Shown one piece after another: positions 49,301 to 61,149 of a stretch of DNA of 64,000 nt (position 1 is its first letter; the number at the start of each line of letters is the position of its first letter). The notes beneath the pieces are model-generated. The model searched no databases. It worked only from the letters and a program-made list of their open reading frames with translations, and was not told the origin of the DNA. The DNA is from Archilochus colubris (taxonomy: Eukaryota > Chordata > Aves > Apodiformes > Trochilidae). The stretch is taken from contig CM041084.1 in NCBI GenBank assembly GCA_023079485.1, positions 129,158,792 through 129,222,791 of the forward strand. The letters are read 5' to 3'. A program made the position numbers and the translations under genes.

Positions 49301-50872
49301 TTGTGTTGGCAATACAAACCTCTGCTGACTTAGAAGCAGGTTTATGGATGAGTAGCTCTTTTCAATGAATGTGTCACTTTTCATAAGGAGAGTGGAAGGA
49401 AATTACTTCTGGGTACAAGGATGTTTGCCAAAGTTGTGAGAAAGTTCTTTGTTTAAGTGTGAGAGCTGGTAGGAAGATGAGGTTATAGTTTACAGGTCAA
49501 GTGTAAAAGCATGAAATTACTAAAAAGGTATCACTGAAAGTTTATCTGAGGAGATGAGGGTTCTGATGTTTTAGTCATGATGGATTGCCACTCAACACAC
49601 CACCCAGCTGGAGTTTTGCTTAGTAAAACAATTACATTTTTAGATTTTATTGAGCCCCTCCCAGCTAAAACAACTTTAATAATTACAAGGGTATTAAAAA
49701 TACTCACCAATTCAGAAGACAAATATTTAAAATATATTTTTATTTGGAAATGTTTTGTCCCTATATTGGCAGAATTTTGCTAGTGAAAGCAGTTTTGAAA
49801 TATACTGTATTGCACTCACACTGATAGATTTTTCTTTACTAATATAGCAAAATGGGGTGTGTTCCTGGTACTGCTGTCCACTAATGTCATCCAGCTTTTC
49901 TCCCACCAAGATTAATGCCTGACTTAAAGTTACATAATTGAGTCTCTTCAGACTGGGATCCAAATCCTTATCTTCAAAATAAAAGGATTCCTCAGCATGG
50001 CTGTAGTTTGGCATGTTTTAGCAGGAAATAGTAATTTTAATTTTTTAAAATTTAAATAGTTATTTTACCCTTTTCCCTCCTCAGTCCTTTCCTTCATACA
50101 GACACACATAGTCTTAGCCTTTTTTTCCTGTAACTATTTCTCTTTCCCCTTGCTATGCTCCCACAAATGAAATCTTACAACCATGCTGGGATATTTCATG
50201 TTTTATAAATAAAAATAACTAATAATTTGATATGCTGCTAAGATAATGTGATAGAAAATAGTTAATATGTCAGGATATCTGTATCCCATTAAAACTGGAA
50301 TTTTGTTCCTGCTCAGTTTGGCTTGCATTCAGCATCCTCTGATTTTGGAAGAATAAGCAAAGCAAGCATATTCCTACACTTATGAATAAAGCTGTACTGT
50401 AGACTGCACATGAATAAATCCAGACAGTCATTTTTATTGTAACCAAAGAGCATTTTTATTCGGTGCCCACAAACATTCTTGGTAATCTATGAAAGAGGCC
50501 TCTGAGTAATTGAAAATAGGCATCATTCTCACCCCTTGCCTTGGCAAAAGTACGTGGTTAGCAGTCATCAGCAGTCACGAGGGGACTCGTGTAAAAGCTT
50601 GTCTGCAGGCAGATGTTTTTCCAGCTGAGGGTTTGATTGGCCCACTTGCACTTGTGCTGAATGACATGACCTTCAATTGTGCAGTTAAAGACTGCTTTTC
50701 CATCCAAAATCTGCCTCACTCAGTGCTCCACATGGATGAGACTGCACCGGGAATTGAACAGAGCTGGGCAATAAGGCACTTTACTGGGTAGGGGTATCTT
50801 AGCTTAGCAAGATGAGGACACTACAGCAATTTGATGAGCACTCTTGCTAACTTTATCTACCTAAGTCTGCTT

Positions 50873-50935
50873 TTTAGATCTTTATCTAAGATCTTTAGTC
50901 TGATCTTAGATCTTTATCTAAGTCTGCTAACTTTA
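50873..50935. repeat. Short imperfect duplication around AGATCTTTATCTAAG
   Basis: AGATCTTTATCTAAG occurs twice (about 50876 and 50909) with AAGTCTGCT flanking both, and TAAGATCTTTAG/CTGATCTTAGA between them can pair as an inverted repeat. It is likely a local duplication. Confidence 0.7.
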
Positions 50936-50980
50936 TCTGGAGCTATCTACCTCACGTTTTCATTCATAGCCTCAGGAATT

Positions 50981-51215
50981 TAAGAACATAAGACCAAACA
51001 CACTGATTGAGTCCACAGGTCCATCCTGTCCCTAGCAGCAGTCAAAAGTGAGAGCAGAAAGTTTAAGACATAAATAGTTTAAGAACAAGGTATTTCCCCA
51101 AATTTGTGGCACAGGTATTTCCTGGACTGGAGGGGTCTTTAATGTAAGTGCTAAACTTTAGTTGATTTCTCTTCAACTGCATCCTATTAATCCCTTTAAT
51201 ATCTTTTTAATACTT
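50981..51215 (-). mobile_element. Possible ancient CR1/L3-like 3' end
   Basis: It begins TAAGAACATAAGACC and contains ACAGGTCCATCCTGTCCC, then a decayed body with TTCTCTTCAACTGCATCCTA. This order resembles the reversed 3' end of very old amniote CR1-type LINEs, whose tails end in TTCTTATGTTCTTA. Divergence is high, so both the call and the right boundary are tentative. Confidence 0.4.
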
Positions 51216-52367
51216 TGCTGTATGCCTCCTTCAGTGGCACCACTCATGGCCCACCTCCCCCTGCACACCTGAGTGCCTTTTGCTGGCATTTGGAGAATGC
51301 TCAGTCCCTATTTGTCCTCATCATGCAACTCATGCATACACCTCATGCTCTTTCAAAAAAGGATGATGAGCAGGGAACAAGGGATGTGCCCAGGGTCCCA
51401 GAAAGCTGGTAGCAGACTCAGAAAGCAGCTGGCCCTCACTTCTAATGTTATCCATGACAGCTTGGCCTGCCTGCCTGTGCAGATGTCAGATAGAGACATA
51501 TCCTGTGGGATTTCTACTTCAGTGACCCTTGGCAAAAAAGATTGTTGATGACTGAAGCAGAAGATTTCAGGAAGTGTATGAGTGGTCTTTTAGCCAAATT
51601 GAGTGCCACTGTAGACAACTGGATTTTTTCTCTGACGCAGCCTCAGAATATCTGTGCAAGGCTGATCTAGTCCAATAGACAAGACTTTTTCCAGATGGTC
51701 ATTAATTATGTGTTTGAAATAAAGGAGCTTGATTTGCAGAAGTGCTGAGCACTCACAGCTGCAGTTGATGTCATTGAGATCTGTATTTTGTACATGCAAA
51801 GTGCTGCTTAATGCCAAGTTCCCTGAAAAATCAGATCCTTCACATCTCATGGTGGTGACTGCAATTAACAGATGCTTTTGACCTAAATTTCTTTGTATTC
51901 TGTTTCCCTCTTTTTAATGGAGGGCTGATACCATCCTGTTTCATTAGATTGTTAGATTCTCAGGCACTACCACAAGAAGCATCATGGTGCAGCCCACTCC
52001 ACAATAGCCACACAATTCAGAGGTTTCCATCCTGTGTGAGGTACGAGATCAAAATCTCAACAATGGTGACAAAGCAGAATATGGCACAAGTATCTGCCTA
52101 TTCTGCTAGCATTAGATATTCCTGGTGCTGGTATCACCAGAAAAAAATATATACTGATCAGGTAAGAGGCAGATTGTTTTATTCACTGGAGGCAGAATTT
52201 GTATTGCCCAAGTAGCCTTTGTTCTGGCATCTTGTATTTTTCCTGTGTTTTCCCAGCCTTCGTCAGGGCTTTTTTCTAGACAGTGTGCTTGAGACATCAG
52301 GTCAGCCTGAACTGATTTGCATGTTAATGTTCTTGTACAGTATCTTTGTTTGCATTTTGTCTTCCAG

Positions 52368-52937
52368 AAAACAGTTGCAACAGAAAACGTCTGGACCTCG
52401 TCTTCATCATTGACAGCTCTCGCAGCGTGCGTTCTTATGACTTTGAAAAAGTGAAGGAGTTCATTTTGACCATTTTGCAGTTCCTGGACATCAGTCCTGA
52501 TGCCACCCGAGTGGGTCTGATTCAGTATGGCAGCACAGTCAAACAGGAATTCTCACTGAAGACATTCAGGAGGAAGCAGGACATCGAGAGAGCAGTGAAG
52601 AGGATGATGCACCTGGCAAGCGGCACCATGACCGGGCTGGCCATTCAGTACGCAGTGAACATTGCATTTTCTGAGTCAGAAGGAGCTCGACCTCTGAAGC
52701 AAAATGTGCCCCGAATTATCATGATAGTGACAGATGGAAGACCTCAGGATCCTGTGGCAGAGATTGCTGCTAAAGCACGGAACTCAGGAATCCTGATTTT
52801 TGCTATTGGAGTGGGAAGAGTAGATATGAACACGCTGAAGTCCATTGGGAGTGAACCCCACCAAGAGCATGTGTTTCTGGTTGCTAATTTCAGCCAGATT
52901 GAAACACTGACCTCTGCCTTCCAGGCTAAAATTTGTG
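52368..52937 (+). CDS. MATN2: MATN2 von Willebrand factor A domain 1 exon
   Basis: A 570 bp exon (phase 1 on both sides; acceptor TCTTCCAG, donor GTAAGG) encoding residues 45-234 of matrilin-2, a secreted matrix adaptor that bridges collagens, fibronectin and laminin-nidogen networks. The complete VWA1 fold is visible: Cys48, strand LDLVFIID with the MIDAS DSSRS at residues 60-64, the SGTMTG loop (129-134), VTDGRPQD with Asp167, and closing Cys234, which pairs with Cys48 in the family. The stretches [19 protein letters not shown] and [20 protein letters not shown] are close to matrilin-2 and clearly different from matrilin-1, -3 and -4. No break or missing key residue is seen. In full-length matrilin-2 this domain precedes ten EGF repeats, a second VWA and a coiled coil. 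Confidence 0.97.
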
Positions 52938-53971
52938 GTAAGGCTTTTATCTATGGATTTGAACGAGCAGATGAAAGTATAGCATCGAAAAAAAAAAAGT
53001 CATTAAACTTAGTTTTTCAAATGAAAACCTGTCTGTTAGGGCATAGTTCCTGAAAAAAAGAAACACTAGCCAGACAACATTCAGAACAGCAGCGATACAT
53101 ATATGGAAAAGCTGATTCTACTACTGTGTGCCATGAAATGTGATCTAATTCCTAGTGGTCATAAGCAGTGAGACAAATGCAAATATTTTCCTGTTCATTG
53201 CTTAATAGTGATACATTTACAGCTCTCTGCTGTTTGAATATTAGATTAATTGTTTCATTAACTGGTTTTAAATTTGAGCTCTCCTAGTACTGAAACTTCA
53301 AAATGATGAACAGTTTGTTGGTTATAAAAAAAACCCTGTGGAATTCATCTCTTCCAAAAATTATATGTTAATTCTGTGCTACCAGTTGTCTTTGCACTTG
53401 TCTTGTGACTGGAAGTAGCACACAGAGATGTGGCAGTATTTATTTTTCTATCTGTTTTTAGTAAAGAAAGAAAAATCCATTAGTTATATTATTAATTCAT
53501 ATAGTAAATAATATTTTAATAGGTATTAATATACAAAAGAGAAATTGCTTCCATCTGTAATTCCCTGATTAAAAATTAACTTTGACAAATATTGTGGCAT
53601 ACATAATTAATTTTGATCCAATCTTAATATAATCTTCTTTTTCAGTTTTTCATTATAGAAATATGAAATATCTTCATACAGATTTGTCATTAAATTTTCA
53701 GCAGCGCCCAGAAAAAGAATGCGTGGTGAAACTGACTGCTCACTTATCTCTAAGGATGCTTTTGCCAGAAAGTATCTGGGGCTTATTGTCAAGATAGTCT
53801 GGAGAATTTTCCGTACATGTTCTTTTCCAAAATTGTTGCAAAGAGCAACAGGGCTCCAACTGAACAGCATCAGCACAAAACACCATCACATCAGAGAGTT
53901 TTTTTCCTGTTTCTTCCTTACCATTTTATTATCTGGCACAGTAAGATTCATTTAAATGCCCCCTTCCACCC

Positions 53972-54002
53972 CACCCCCCCCCCAAAAAAAAAAAAAAAAA
54001 AA
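53972..54002. repeat. Poly(C)-poly(A) tract
   Basis: About ten C then about twenty A in direct succession. It could be the tail of a decayed retrocopy, but the bases upstream show no recognisable parent. Confidence 0.9.
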
Positions 54003-55827
54003 GACCTTGCGAAGCATAGATTGAGAGTTTAAAATGAATGAATAGCAAATGCTTCAAAGTTCATCCTTTTGGATTTTTAAATTGCAGTTTAGAAAGAAAT
54101 CCAGTACAAATACCACTTAGTGGCTTTTTTTTTCCTGACTAGGCAGTGTCCAGTAAATGTATCAGAGTTCACTTTTAGTCCAAATATATATGATAATCAG
54201 TAAAACCACCCTGCTCTGTAGATGGAGGAGTATGGAGGTGCCAAGAATAGCTGCTGTCTCCTTTTCTCAAGGAATGGCTCCACAGCGTTTGCTGTGTCAG
54301 GAACTGGAGGTGAGATCAAAAAAAACCCTTTAGAAACCCAGACTCAGATGCAAACAGAGAATTTGAGCTGTTAGAATCTTATGGATTTCAGTTTGGGAAA
54401 TAAATTGCAGGTGGAATCCTTCCTGTTTTGTTGAGTCTGGACTGTGAAGCAGTACTCAGTTTGCTGAATTTCAGGAGAGTAATTTAAGCATCTCATAGGC
54501 TCTGCTCCCTAGACCATGTTCTTCCCAGGAAATGTGATTAGTTACTTTAAGTCTTCCCCAGAGTGGATCCAGAGGCAATGTCACTGTAGCCAAGTGGAAC
54601 ATCTGAACACCTTCTTTCTTTGCTAGAGCATTGAATGCACCCCTGTGGTCAAATCTCCTGGCACTCTGCCAGTCTTTGTGCTGTAGGAAAGGACTTTGGT
54701 CCCTGAGTTGTCTGTGTATCTGACTTGCCCTTATGTCTCTGGGAATGTCTTCAGGGTTCCTTATCAAGAAAAGAGAAAAACCTGGCCACATGATGGAGCT
54801 CTGTGGGAATAATAAAAAGTAATAAATTAACCACTGCTTGCCTATGGATGGCATAGATTAACCAGTGCCTAGAAGCTCAGTGCTCAGAAGAATCCATATA
54901 AACTGTCTGTGCTTCATCCTCTGCTAGGTCAGGTTTTCCCTGCAGTTGGTGCCTCTGATTGCTATAGATTTGAGTGTGTCAGAAACAGTAGTTGAAGCCA
55001 GGGAATCCTACAGGCTGCTGCTTCTTACCAGTCCGAAAGGTAAAAGGGAAAGAAACAGTATCCTGGGGAATCAGGCATGAGGAGTGAGACAGGAGTTGAA
55101 AACTCAGAGGAGAAACAAATGAGAGCAGAATCCAGGAAAGAAGATAGAGATGAAATAGAGGAGTGAGAAGGACAGATGTTGGGATGGAGCACTCAGGAGC
55201 AAATAAAGTCTTTATTATTCTCCTGTGTAGTAGGTAATGGTGTCATCTTCATTTTACACTGGAGGAACAAAGGTGCAGAAATAGGGTTAAGACTGCCAAG
55301 ATTGCCCACTTACTTTAAATATTTGACTCAGTGCAATCCCTGTTCTGATTTCCGGGGGCACTTGGCATTTCTTGACAACCCCAGCAGACCACTAAGCATT
55401 CTACAGCCTTCATTTGCAGCTGAGAGAGCTCTGCAGTCTTGCAAATCCAGATCCAGGTGTCTCTAGCTGAACACACAGTGTGAATGAAGACTGGTGTTTG
55501 CTTAAAGGTACTAATACTGTTGGCTTGCCTAACAGGACCCTGTGACATAGGCAGAGATAAAATCTGATTTGCAAGGCTCAAACTCTCCTTCCAGTCCCTG
55601 GCCATCTCCAAAACACCTCCTGCAAGACAAGAGGTTGCAGAAATTAAACAGACAGCAGCCTCCTTCACCACAGAAATCTGACTGATGACCAGAGCACCAC
55701 TGATTCTTTGTAATGGGTGCAGCAGGGACTTCTACATGACAGTATTCTGGAAGATGGTAACAGGCAGTAGCAATATATTTCCTGAAGGGACTGAGTTACT
55801 GGGAAGCCTATTATTGAATCCCTGAAT

Positions 55828-55890
55828 ACTTTTTTTTTTCCTCTTTTTTTTTTTTTTTTTCTCTCTCTCTTTTTTTTTTTCTTTCTTTCC
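55828..55890. repeat. Polypyrimidine (T-rich) tract
   Basis: About 60 bases of almost uninterrupted T with C, including CTCTCTCTCT. On the minus strand it gives a spurious lysine/arginine-rich frame. Confidence 0.9.
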
Positions 55891-57394
55891 ATTTCTTAGT
55901 ACTCTGTTTTGCAACATTATGTTCTTTTGATATGGGAGGGAGGACTGACTGCTTTTGTAGTGATACTCTACAGATTTACATTCTATAGCATTAGTATATG
56001 GTAAGATTTTCTGACTCTTGAACTTAGTGTATTTTTCATTTGTCATATTTGAAAGTGCTTCTTTGGTCCTAATCTATACCTGATGCTAAAATAGAAATAC
56101 AGGCAGGAGGACACTTCTCTGATAGTTTAGAAACTATCAGAGGTCATAAACTTAATTTTCAGAATGACAGAAAGATAAAAAGAAGTCCAAGCAGGTCTGT
56201 ATTCACATAAATAAAAGTACTTGAAAAGTTTTATTATGGCACAAAATTATGAGATCCAAAAAGATAATTAATAGATTTGGGAATTGTAGTGGTTTTTATA
56301 TTAGTAATAAATGCATAACTCTGGTAACCATTACAAAATGAGATAAATAGTGTGTATCTCAAAATCTTTTTTTTTTTTTCCTCCCACAAGCACCACACAT
56401 ACTGCATATTAAGTTATTTATCAGGCTTCTGTTGTGGCTTCCAGAAAATTACTGTTATTATAATTTTGAGCTTTGTTTTCCTAGCACAATAAGGAGCACA
56501 TCAGTCCCTAATTGCTGCTGAGCAAAATAAATTATTTTCCACAGAATGTTCTCTGAGAAGTAATTTTCCTTTTTATTACAGAAATTACATAAAACCAATG
56601 TTCCAGTGGAAAGAAAACATCAAGGAGACTTCTTGATTCCCAAATATTTATCTGTAGAAAAACTGTTCAGCAACGAATGTGACAGAATGGGCCTACTATT
56701 CTTTTTGTTTCTTACTGTCTCAGTCTGTTACATTTTACTACTTGCCATGGAGACATAAAATACAGATTAAAAAGACTCAGAAAACTTATACTCTAGAGTG
56801 TAGCTCAGCTCCCACTTACTGAATCTTGGAAGTGCATGACCTCAGTGTTGCTTGGATGTTCCTCAACATTAGTAACTAAGCAAGCAAGATTATTCAAGTT
56901 GTTTTCTACTCATTCTTCTTTATTATTGTGCAGTGTGGGGATGTTCTTCATTCACGAAATGGAATGGTCTGTAGAATAGTTTCTACTCAAATTCCACTTA
57001 TTTTCTAAATTTGAATGTGGTAATTTTGTTTCATTGTCTTCTTGGGACCATCAAATAATTAGTGTCTCCAGATACTCTCTCATACATTCTTCTTTTGTTT
57101 GTATCTCCATTCCACATGCAGTTTCATGTCCAAAAAAATGCCACCAATGTTAACCAGAGAGAAAATATCTAAATTCCTACTTTTTTAGGAATAAATACAT
57201 GGTACTGTTTGTTAACAATTTTTTACAGTCTTATGAGCATAAACTTAGATTTTTGCCTTTGTTGTCAACACTTAGTTTGAAATTTCCATATTACTTCAGT
57301 AAAATTTTCTACACATTCTTTTTATTTAGTTGTGACCACAAGTGAGTAAGACCAGCAGTTAATAATGTTTTACTTTTTCTTTTTTTCCTTTCAG

Positions 57395-57517
57395 TGCCCC
57401 ATATGTGCAGTACAGTTGAGCATCGCTGTGATCACTTCTGCATAAACACCCCTGGCTCCTATGTCTGTAGATGTAAACAAGGATACATTCTGAATGCTGA
57501 CCAGAAAACTTGCAGCA
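57395..57517 (+). CDS. MATN2: MATN2 EGF-like domain 1 exon
   Basis: A 123 bp exon, phase 1 at both ends (acceptor TTTCAG, donor GTATGT), encoding one matrilin-type EGF repeat, residues 235-275: [20 protein letters not shown], then [20 protein letters not shown]. All six cysteines are present (239, 246, 250, 259, 261, 274) with matrilin spacing. The HMCST start and CKQGYILN segment identify it as the first EGF of matrilin-2. These repeats space the VWA domains apart in the oligomer. The exon is too short to stand out as an open frame and is found by its splice sites and cysteine pattern. Confidence 0.95.
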
Positions 57518-58729
57518 GTATGTTATCTTTTTTAACTTTTCTCTTGCATGCTCCCAAAAAGTCCCTATAAACCTTTCTGAAATACACCAAGCTATTTCTT
57601 ACACACAGCTCTGCAGAGGTACACTGTAACAACATAAAATTGCCTTTGAATTTTATTGGTGTAATCAGTTCAAAAATGAAGCAACAATCAAAGACAGAAC
57701 AATTTTATCATCTCACATGAAGTGAATCCAACTACTTTAGTAATTCATAGATCACTGCCAGTACTTAGTACAGAAAGGTGCAATAAGCTCCTTACTAGAG
57801 AGTCTGAAATAACTTGCCATTCCAGAAAGCTTTTCCTGACTGCTGCTTTACCTATAAGGGATTGCAGCTTCTCAAAATAATAGTTTCAAAAGTCTTGCTC
57901 ATGCTCTCATTTCCTTCAATTTTAGTAACTGGCTTTGTTGTTTTATAACAGACTGTACTTCACTTTCATTGTGATCTTTGTAAGCAGTACTTCTTTTATC
58001 CTTATTTACTTCCTGGTAATTAACAGTAAAGTACATTAGATAGGTTTACCAAATTTATTTCAGTATCCACTATTCTTATTTAAAAAAAAAAAAAGGTTAA
58101 AAAAAGTTATACTATTTTTAATTATTTTTGGAAAATGTACTTGCTAAAAATGCAGCTTCTTATCCCAAGACCAGTGCATGGATTCGAGTGAAATTTGCCC
58201 AGCTGATTATACCCAGAAGAAGGATTTTGGAAATCATCTTTTCAAAAAGGAGAGAAGACAGTCATAGGAAGAGGGGTGAAGAAACAAATGCAGTACAAAT
58301 GAAGAGGTCAAGGGATGTACCCCTCACAACTGATAATTTAGAATTAGGCTGAAGGATGTAGGCTCAAATCCTGTCCTTGTGTTTGAACATTCATTATTTG
58401 CACATTCCATATCTCAGGACAGTGCTGTTAAAGAATCAGTTAGCTTGGAATTAGAGTGTTCTTAGTCTCTCTTTAGTGTTGCATTTTACATTAATACTTA
58501 AAGACCACTGAAACAGCAAGAGGATGCCAGTATCTGAGGTGCCCCTGCTGTTTGGGAATTAAAGTCTTTACATGTGCAGTGGGACAGTTGGCCTCAGTTA
58601 AAGCCTTGTGAAATAAGGATGGGAACAAAATAATATCAGCACCAGAGTGATCAGAGCACTCTTGCTGCTGCTGCTGCTGCGTGGAAGCATCTTTTGCTTT
58701 CTTTTTTTTTTTTGGGGGTGGGTGTGGGG

Positions 58730-58790
58730 TGTGAGAGTTGGAAAAGGTGATCCTAGAGATCTCTAAACGTGACAATTCTGTGATTTCTGA
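58730..58790 (+). mobile_element. Degenerate CR1 3' tail
   Basis: GAGAGTTGGAAAAGGTGATC, then CTAGAGATCTCT and ATTCTGTGATTTCTGA: the order of the CR1 3' UTR with an ATTCTGTG-type end, heavily mutated. An old, strongly truncated insertion. Confidence 0.55.
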
Positions 58791-60724
58791 GTTATTTTTA
58801 GGAATATCTGTTTTCTATTCCTTCTCACCAGCATCCTTCACCAAATGCAGACACTTGAAATATGCATGTGTGTGAACTACAGGATAATGTTTTCTGTTAA
58901 ATAGAAAAGATTTAACACTTCATGCTTTTGTCTCCTCAAAAAGATGCAAGAAATTCAGTCCAATCTGGAATGTGTCCTAGTTATTAGTTGTTTTAGTAGC
59001 TGAGCCAAAACACCCAACATTGACAAGAACAATATTTCACACAGCCTCTTTTCTCTGTTTTCTCATGTTTGCTGTAGCTCTTCAGAACGAGGGTAGTCAC
59101 AATCCTAAATGATGCCTTCAGCTATGGAGTCACCTTTCAGTGATGTTCTCAAACCTATTATTTTCATTGTGCCACTCTTAAAACCCTTTTCATTTAAAAC
59201 TTTTGCACACTTTAAACCTGTCTTTGAAACTGTCCCCATGCTATTAATTTTTTTAAGGAATTTTTAAGAAAGCATTTGCTTTCTGTTTTCTGGAAATTAT
59301 TTTAAATTCAAAATGTCTTTTTTTTTTTTTTTCCCCCTACCATTTTTTGAAGCCCATTGTTGCATTATTTCACCTGTTTTTCTTTAAGCTATGACTCAAT
59401 GTTCGTCACTTGGTCTCTATTTAGAATAACTCTTCATCATGTTTATGGTTAGTGTAATACACTATCACCATAAACCAGATGTATTTATCTAAGATTTGGA
59501 TGTATTTGTCAGCTCTTTCCTGAACAAATAGACAAATAGTTTCCTTACATATACATTTTAACACTTTATAAATTAAACAATGCAGAAAAGATGAATTGTA
59601 TGTACCTGAAGTTATACTCTCTTTTCAGTCTTCTGTGCTCTTTTTGGATATTGTGAGGGTACAACATAACAGTACTCAGTTCTTAAAAGCTGTTAACCAA
59701 ATTACTTCAACGAGTAACAAACTGACAACTTTGTTTCAGGCTGGGAGAAGGTGCATTTCTCTTTTGAATGATGATAATTTTGTTCCTTGATACATTTGGT
59801 GATAACATTATTGCTAGAATTTTTTTCTTTGCATTAGGGAATGAAAATCTGCCATACTTGTGATTCATTGCTTTCCACATGAAGAAAAGAAATCCAAGAA
59901 GTCATATATCTTCCAGAATAAAACTAGGGGAAATAAGTATTTTTTTTTAAATTTGAAATATTCTTTTATTTGTTTCATTAAGATGGCTTTGCATCCATGC
60001 AAAGGATGCTCCTTTCACCTGCCCTACTCTAACTTGATTCTAAAGAATAGTGGTTGTGTCAGATAATAGCTGCTCTTTCCTTGTTACATTGTTTTTCTTT
60101 AACTTCATCTCTGCCATTCTTCTTTAGAGATGTTCAAACCATACATTAATACACAAAACACTACAAAGAGAAAATGTAGCTGAAGCAAGCTGGAAAATTA
60201 TCTATTTGTGAGTGTTTATACTGGAACAAGAGAGTTAAACTACTGTTTATTCTGTTCATCATGCCACTTGATTAGAAGCAGACAGCTGTAAAAGAAAATT
60301 CATATTTACTTGGCTACTTTCCTCAAATATCCTCTAATAGCCTTTTTTGTAGCTCTAAAGGATCATTATGGAGTTAAGGAGTCTTTGGGCCTGATTCTGA
60401 GCAACACAAAGTCTCTGCTTCCCAGAGATTTCACTGGGGAAGCTTAGGGTTCTCAGAAAGTTCTGATGAAACTTTCATCAAAAGCTTGATCTTCTTTCTT
60501 CAAACATGTATTGAACTGACCTTATTTTTCATAGTATTTTTTCTAATGAGATCTTTGGCTTGGGAGGCATAACTTGCTATCTTATTTTGCATGAAACTGA
60601 AAAAAATTATAAAACTCAGGAATGAAATATCCTTGAGTTTCTTGGTGTTGGTGTTTTCCTTTGCTTTCCCTCTCCAACCTGGTCCTCATTTCACAATTAA
60701 AAAAAATGTAATTAAATAAATATT

Positions 60725-60758
60725 AAAAAAAAAAAAAAGAGAGAGAGAGAGAGAGAGG
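60725..60758. repeat. A14-(GA)n microsatellite
   Basis: A run of about 14 A followed by about nine GA units, ending GGGAGAG. Intronic simple repeat. Confidence 0.95.
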
Positions 60759-61026
60759 GAGAGAAACATATAGTTAAGCATCTCTACCAGGCAAGATTGG
60801 CCCCATCAATGATCATTGCTTTCAGCTGAAGAAATGAGCTCTTTGGCTTTGAGTTCCTGCTGGCATAAGACTCACTCTTTGACAGAACATTGGCATGATG
60901 TGTGTTAACATGAGCTTGTCTCTGGAGAGCTGTTCATCCTTTCATGAATTTTATTTTGGGTCTGTGTTCTACCCATGCATTGTAGGTGGTCAAAGAATTT
61001 CATATTCATGCAATTGTGTTTTGCAG

Positions 61027-61149
61027 CTCAGGACCTTTGTGCTGTGGAGAAACACACCTGTGAGCAGATCTGTGTGAACACTCCTGGCTCTTATGTCTGT
61101 CAGTGCTACGAAGGGTATGAACTTGCTGCAGATGGAAAGAATTGTGTCA
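61027..61149 (+). CDS. MATN2: MATN2 EGF-like domain 2 exon
   Basis: A 123 bp phase 1/phase 1 exon (acceptor GTTTTGCAG, donor GTGAGT) encoding residues 276-316: TQDLCAVEKHTCEQICVNTP, then GSYVCQCYEGYELAADGKNC and V. Six cysteines (280, 287, 291, 300, 302, 315) have the same spacing as EGF 1. The QDLCA start and CQCYEGY segment match the second EGF of matrilin-2. Its length equals that of the preceding EGF exon, as expected from tandem exon duplication. The donor leaves one base for a following EGF exon that lies beyond this window. Confidence 0.95.

Larger units (their letters stand above)
38674..52367 (+). other. MATN2: MATN2 intron 2
   Basis: A 13.7 kb phase 1 intron from GTAAGT to TGTCTTCCAG. 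It contains reverse CR1 copies at 42063 and 45971, a possible ancient CR1 at 50981, a short local duplication at 50873-50935 and an unassigned GC-richer patch at 43980-44350. The stretches 38700-42060, 42260-45970, 46300-50870 and 51215-52360 show no exon-like open frame or other recognised feature. Confidence 0.85.
52938..57394 (+). other. MATN2: MATN2 intron 3
   Basis: A 4.5 kb phase 1 intron from GTAAGG to TTTCCTTTCAG. It holds a C-run joined to an A-run of about 20 at 53972-54002 and a long T/C-rich tract at 55828-55890. No exon or gene-like frame is seen in the rest. Confidence 0.9.
57518..61026 (+). other. MATN2: MATN2 intron 4
   Basis: A 3.5 kb phase 1 intron from GTATGT to TTTTGCAG. 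It contains a degenerate CR1 tail at 58730, a short CTG run at about 58666, a T run near 59319 and an A-then-GA microsatellite at 60725. No additional EGF exon is seen between the two called exons. Confidence 0.9.

Noticed and set aside
55665..55892. Lysine/arginine-rich minus-strand frame
   Set aside because: It is the translation of the reverse complement of the T-rich tract at 55828-55890.
58666..58681. CTG trinucleotide run
   Set aside because: It has only about five units and lies in an intron; there is no sign of an expanded or functional repeat.
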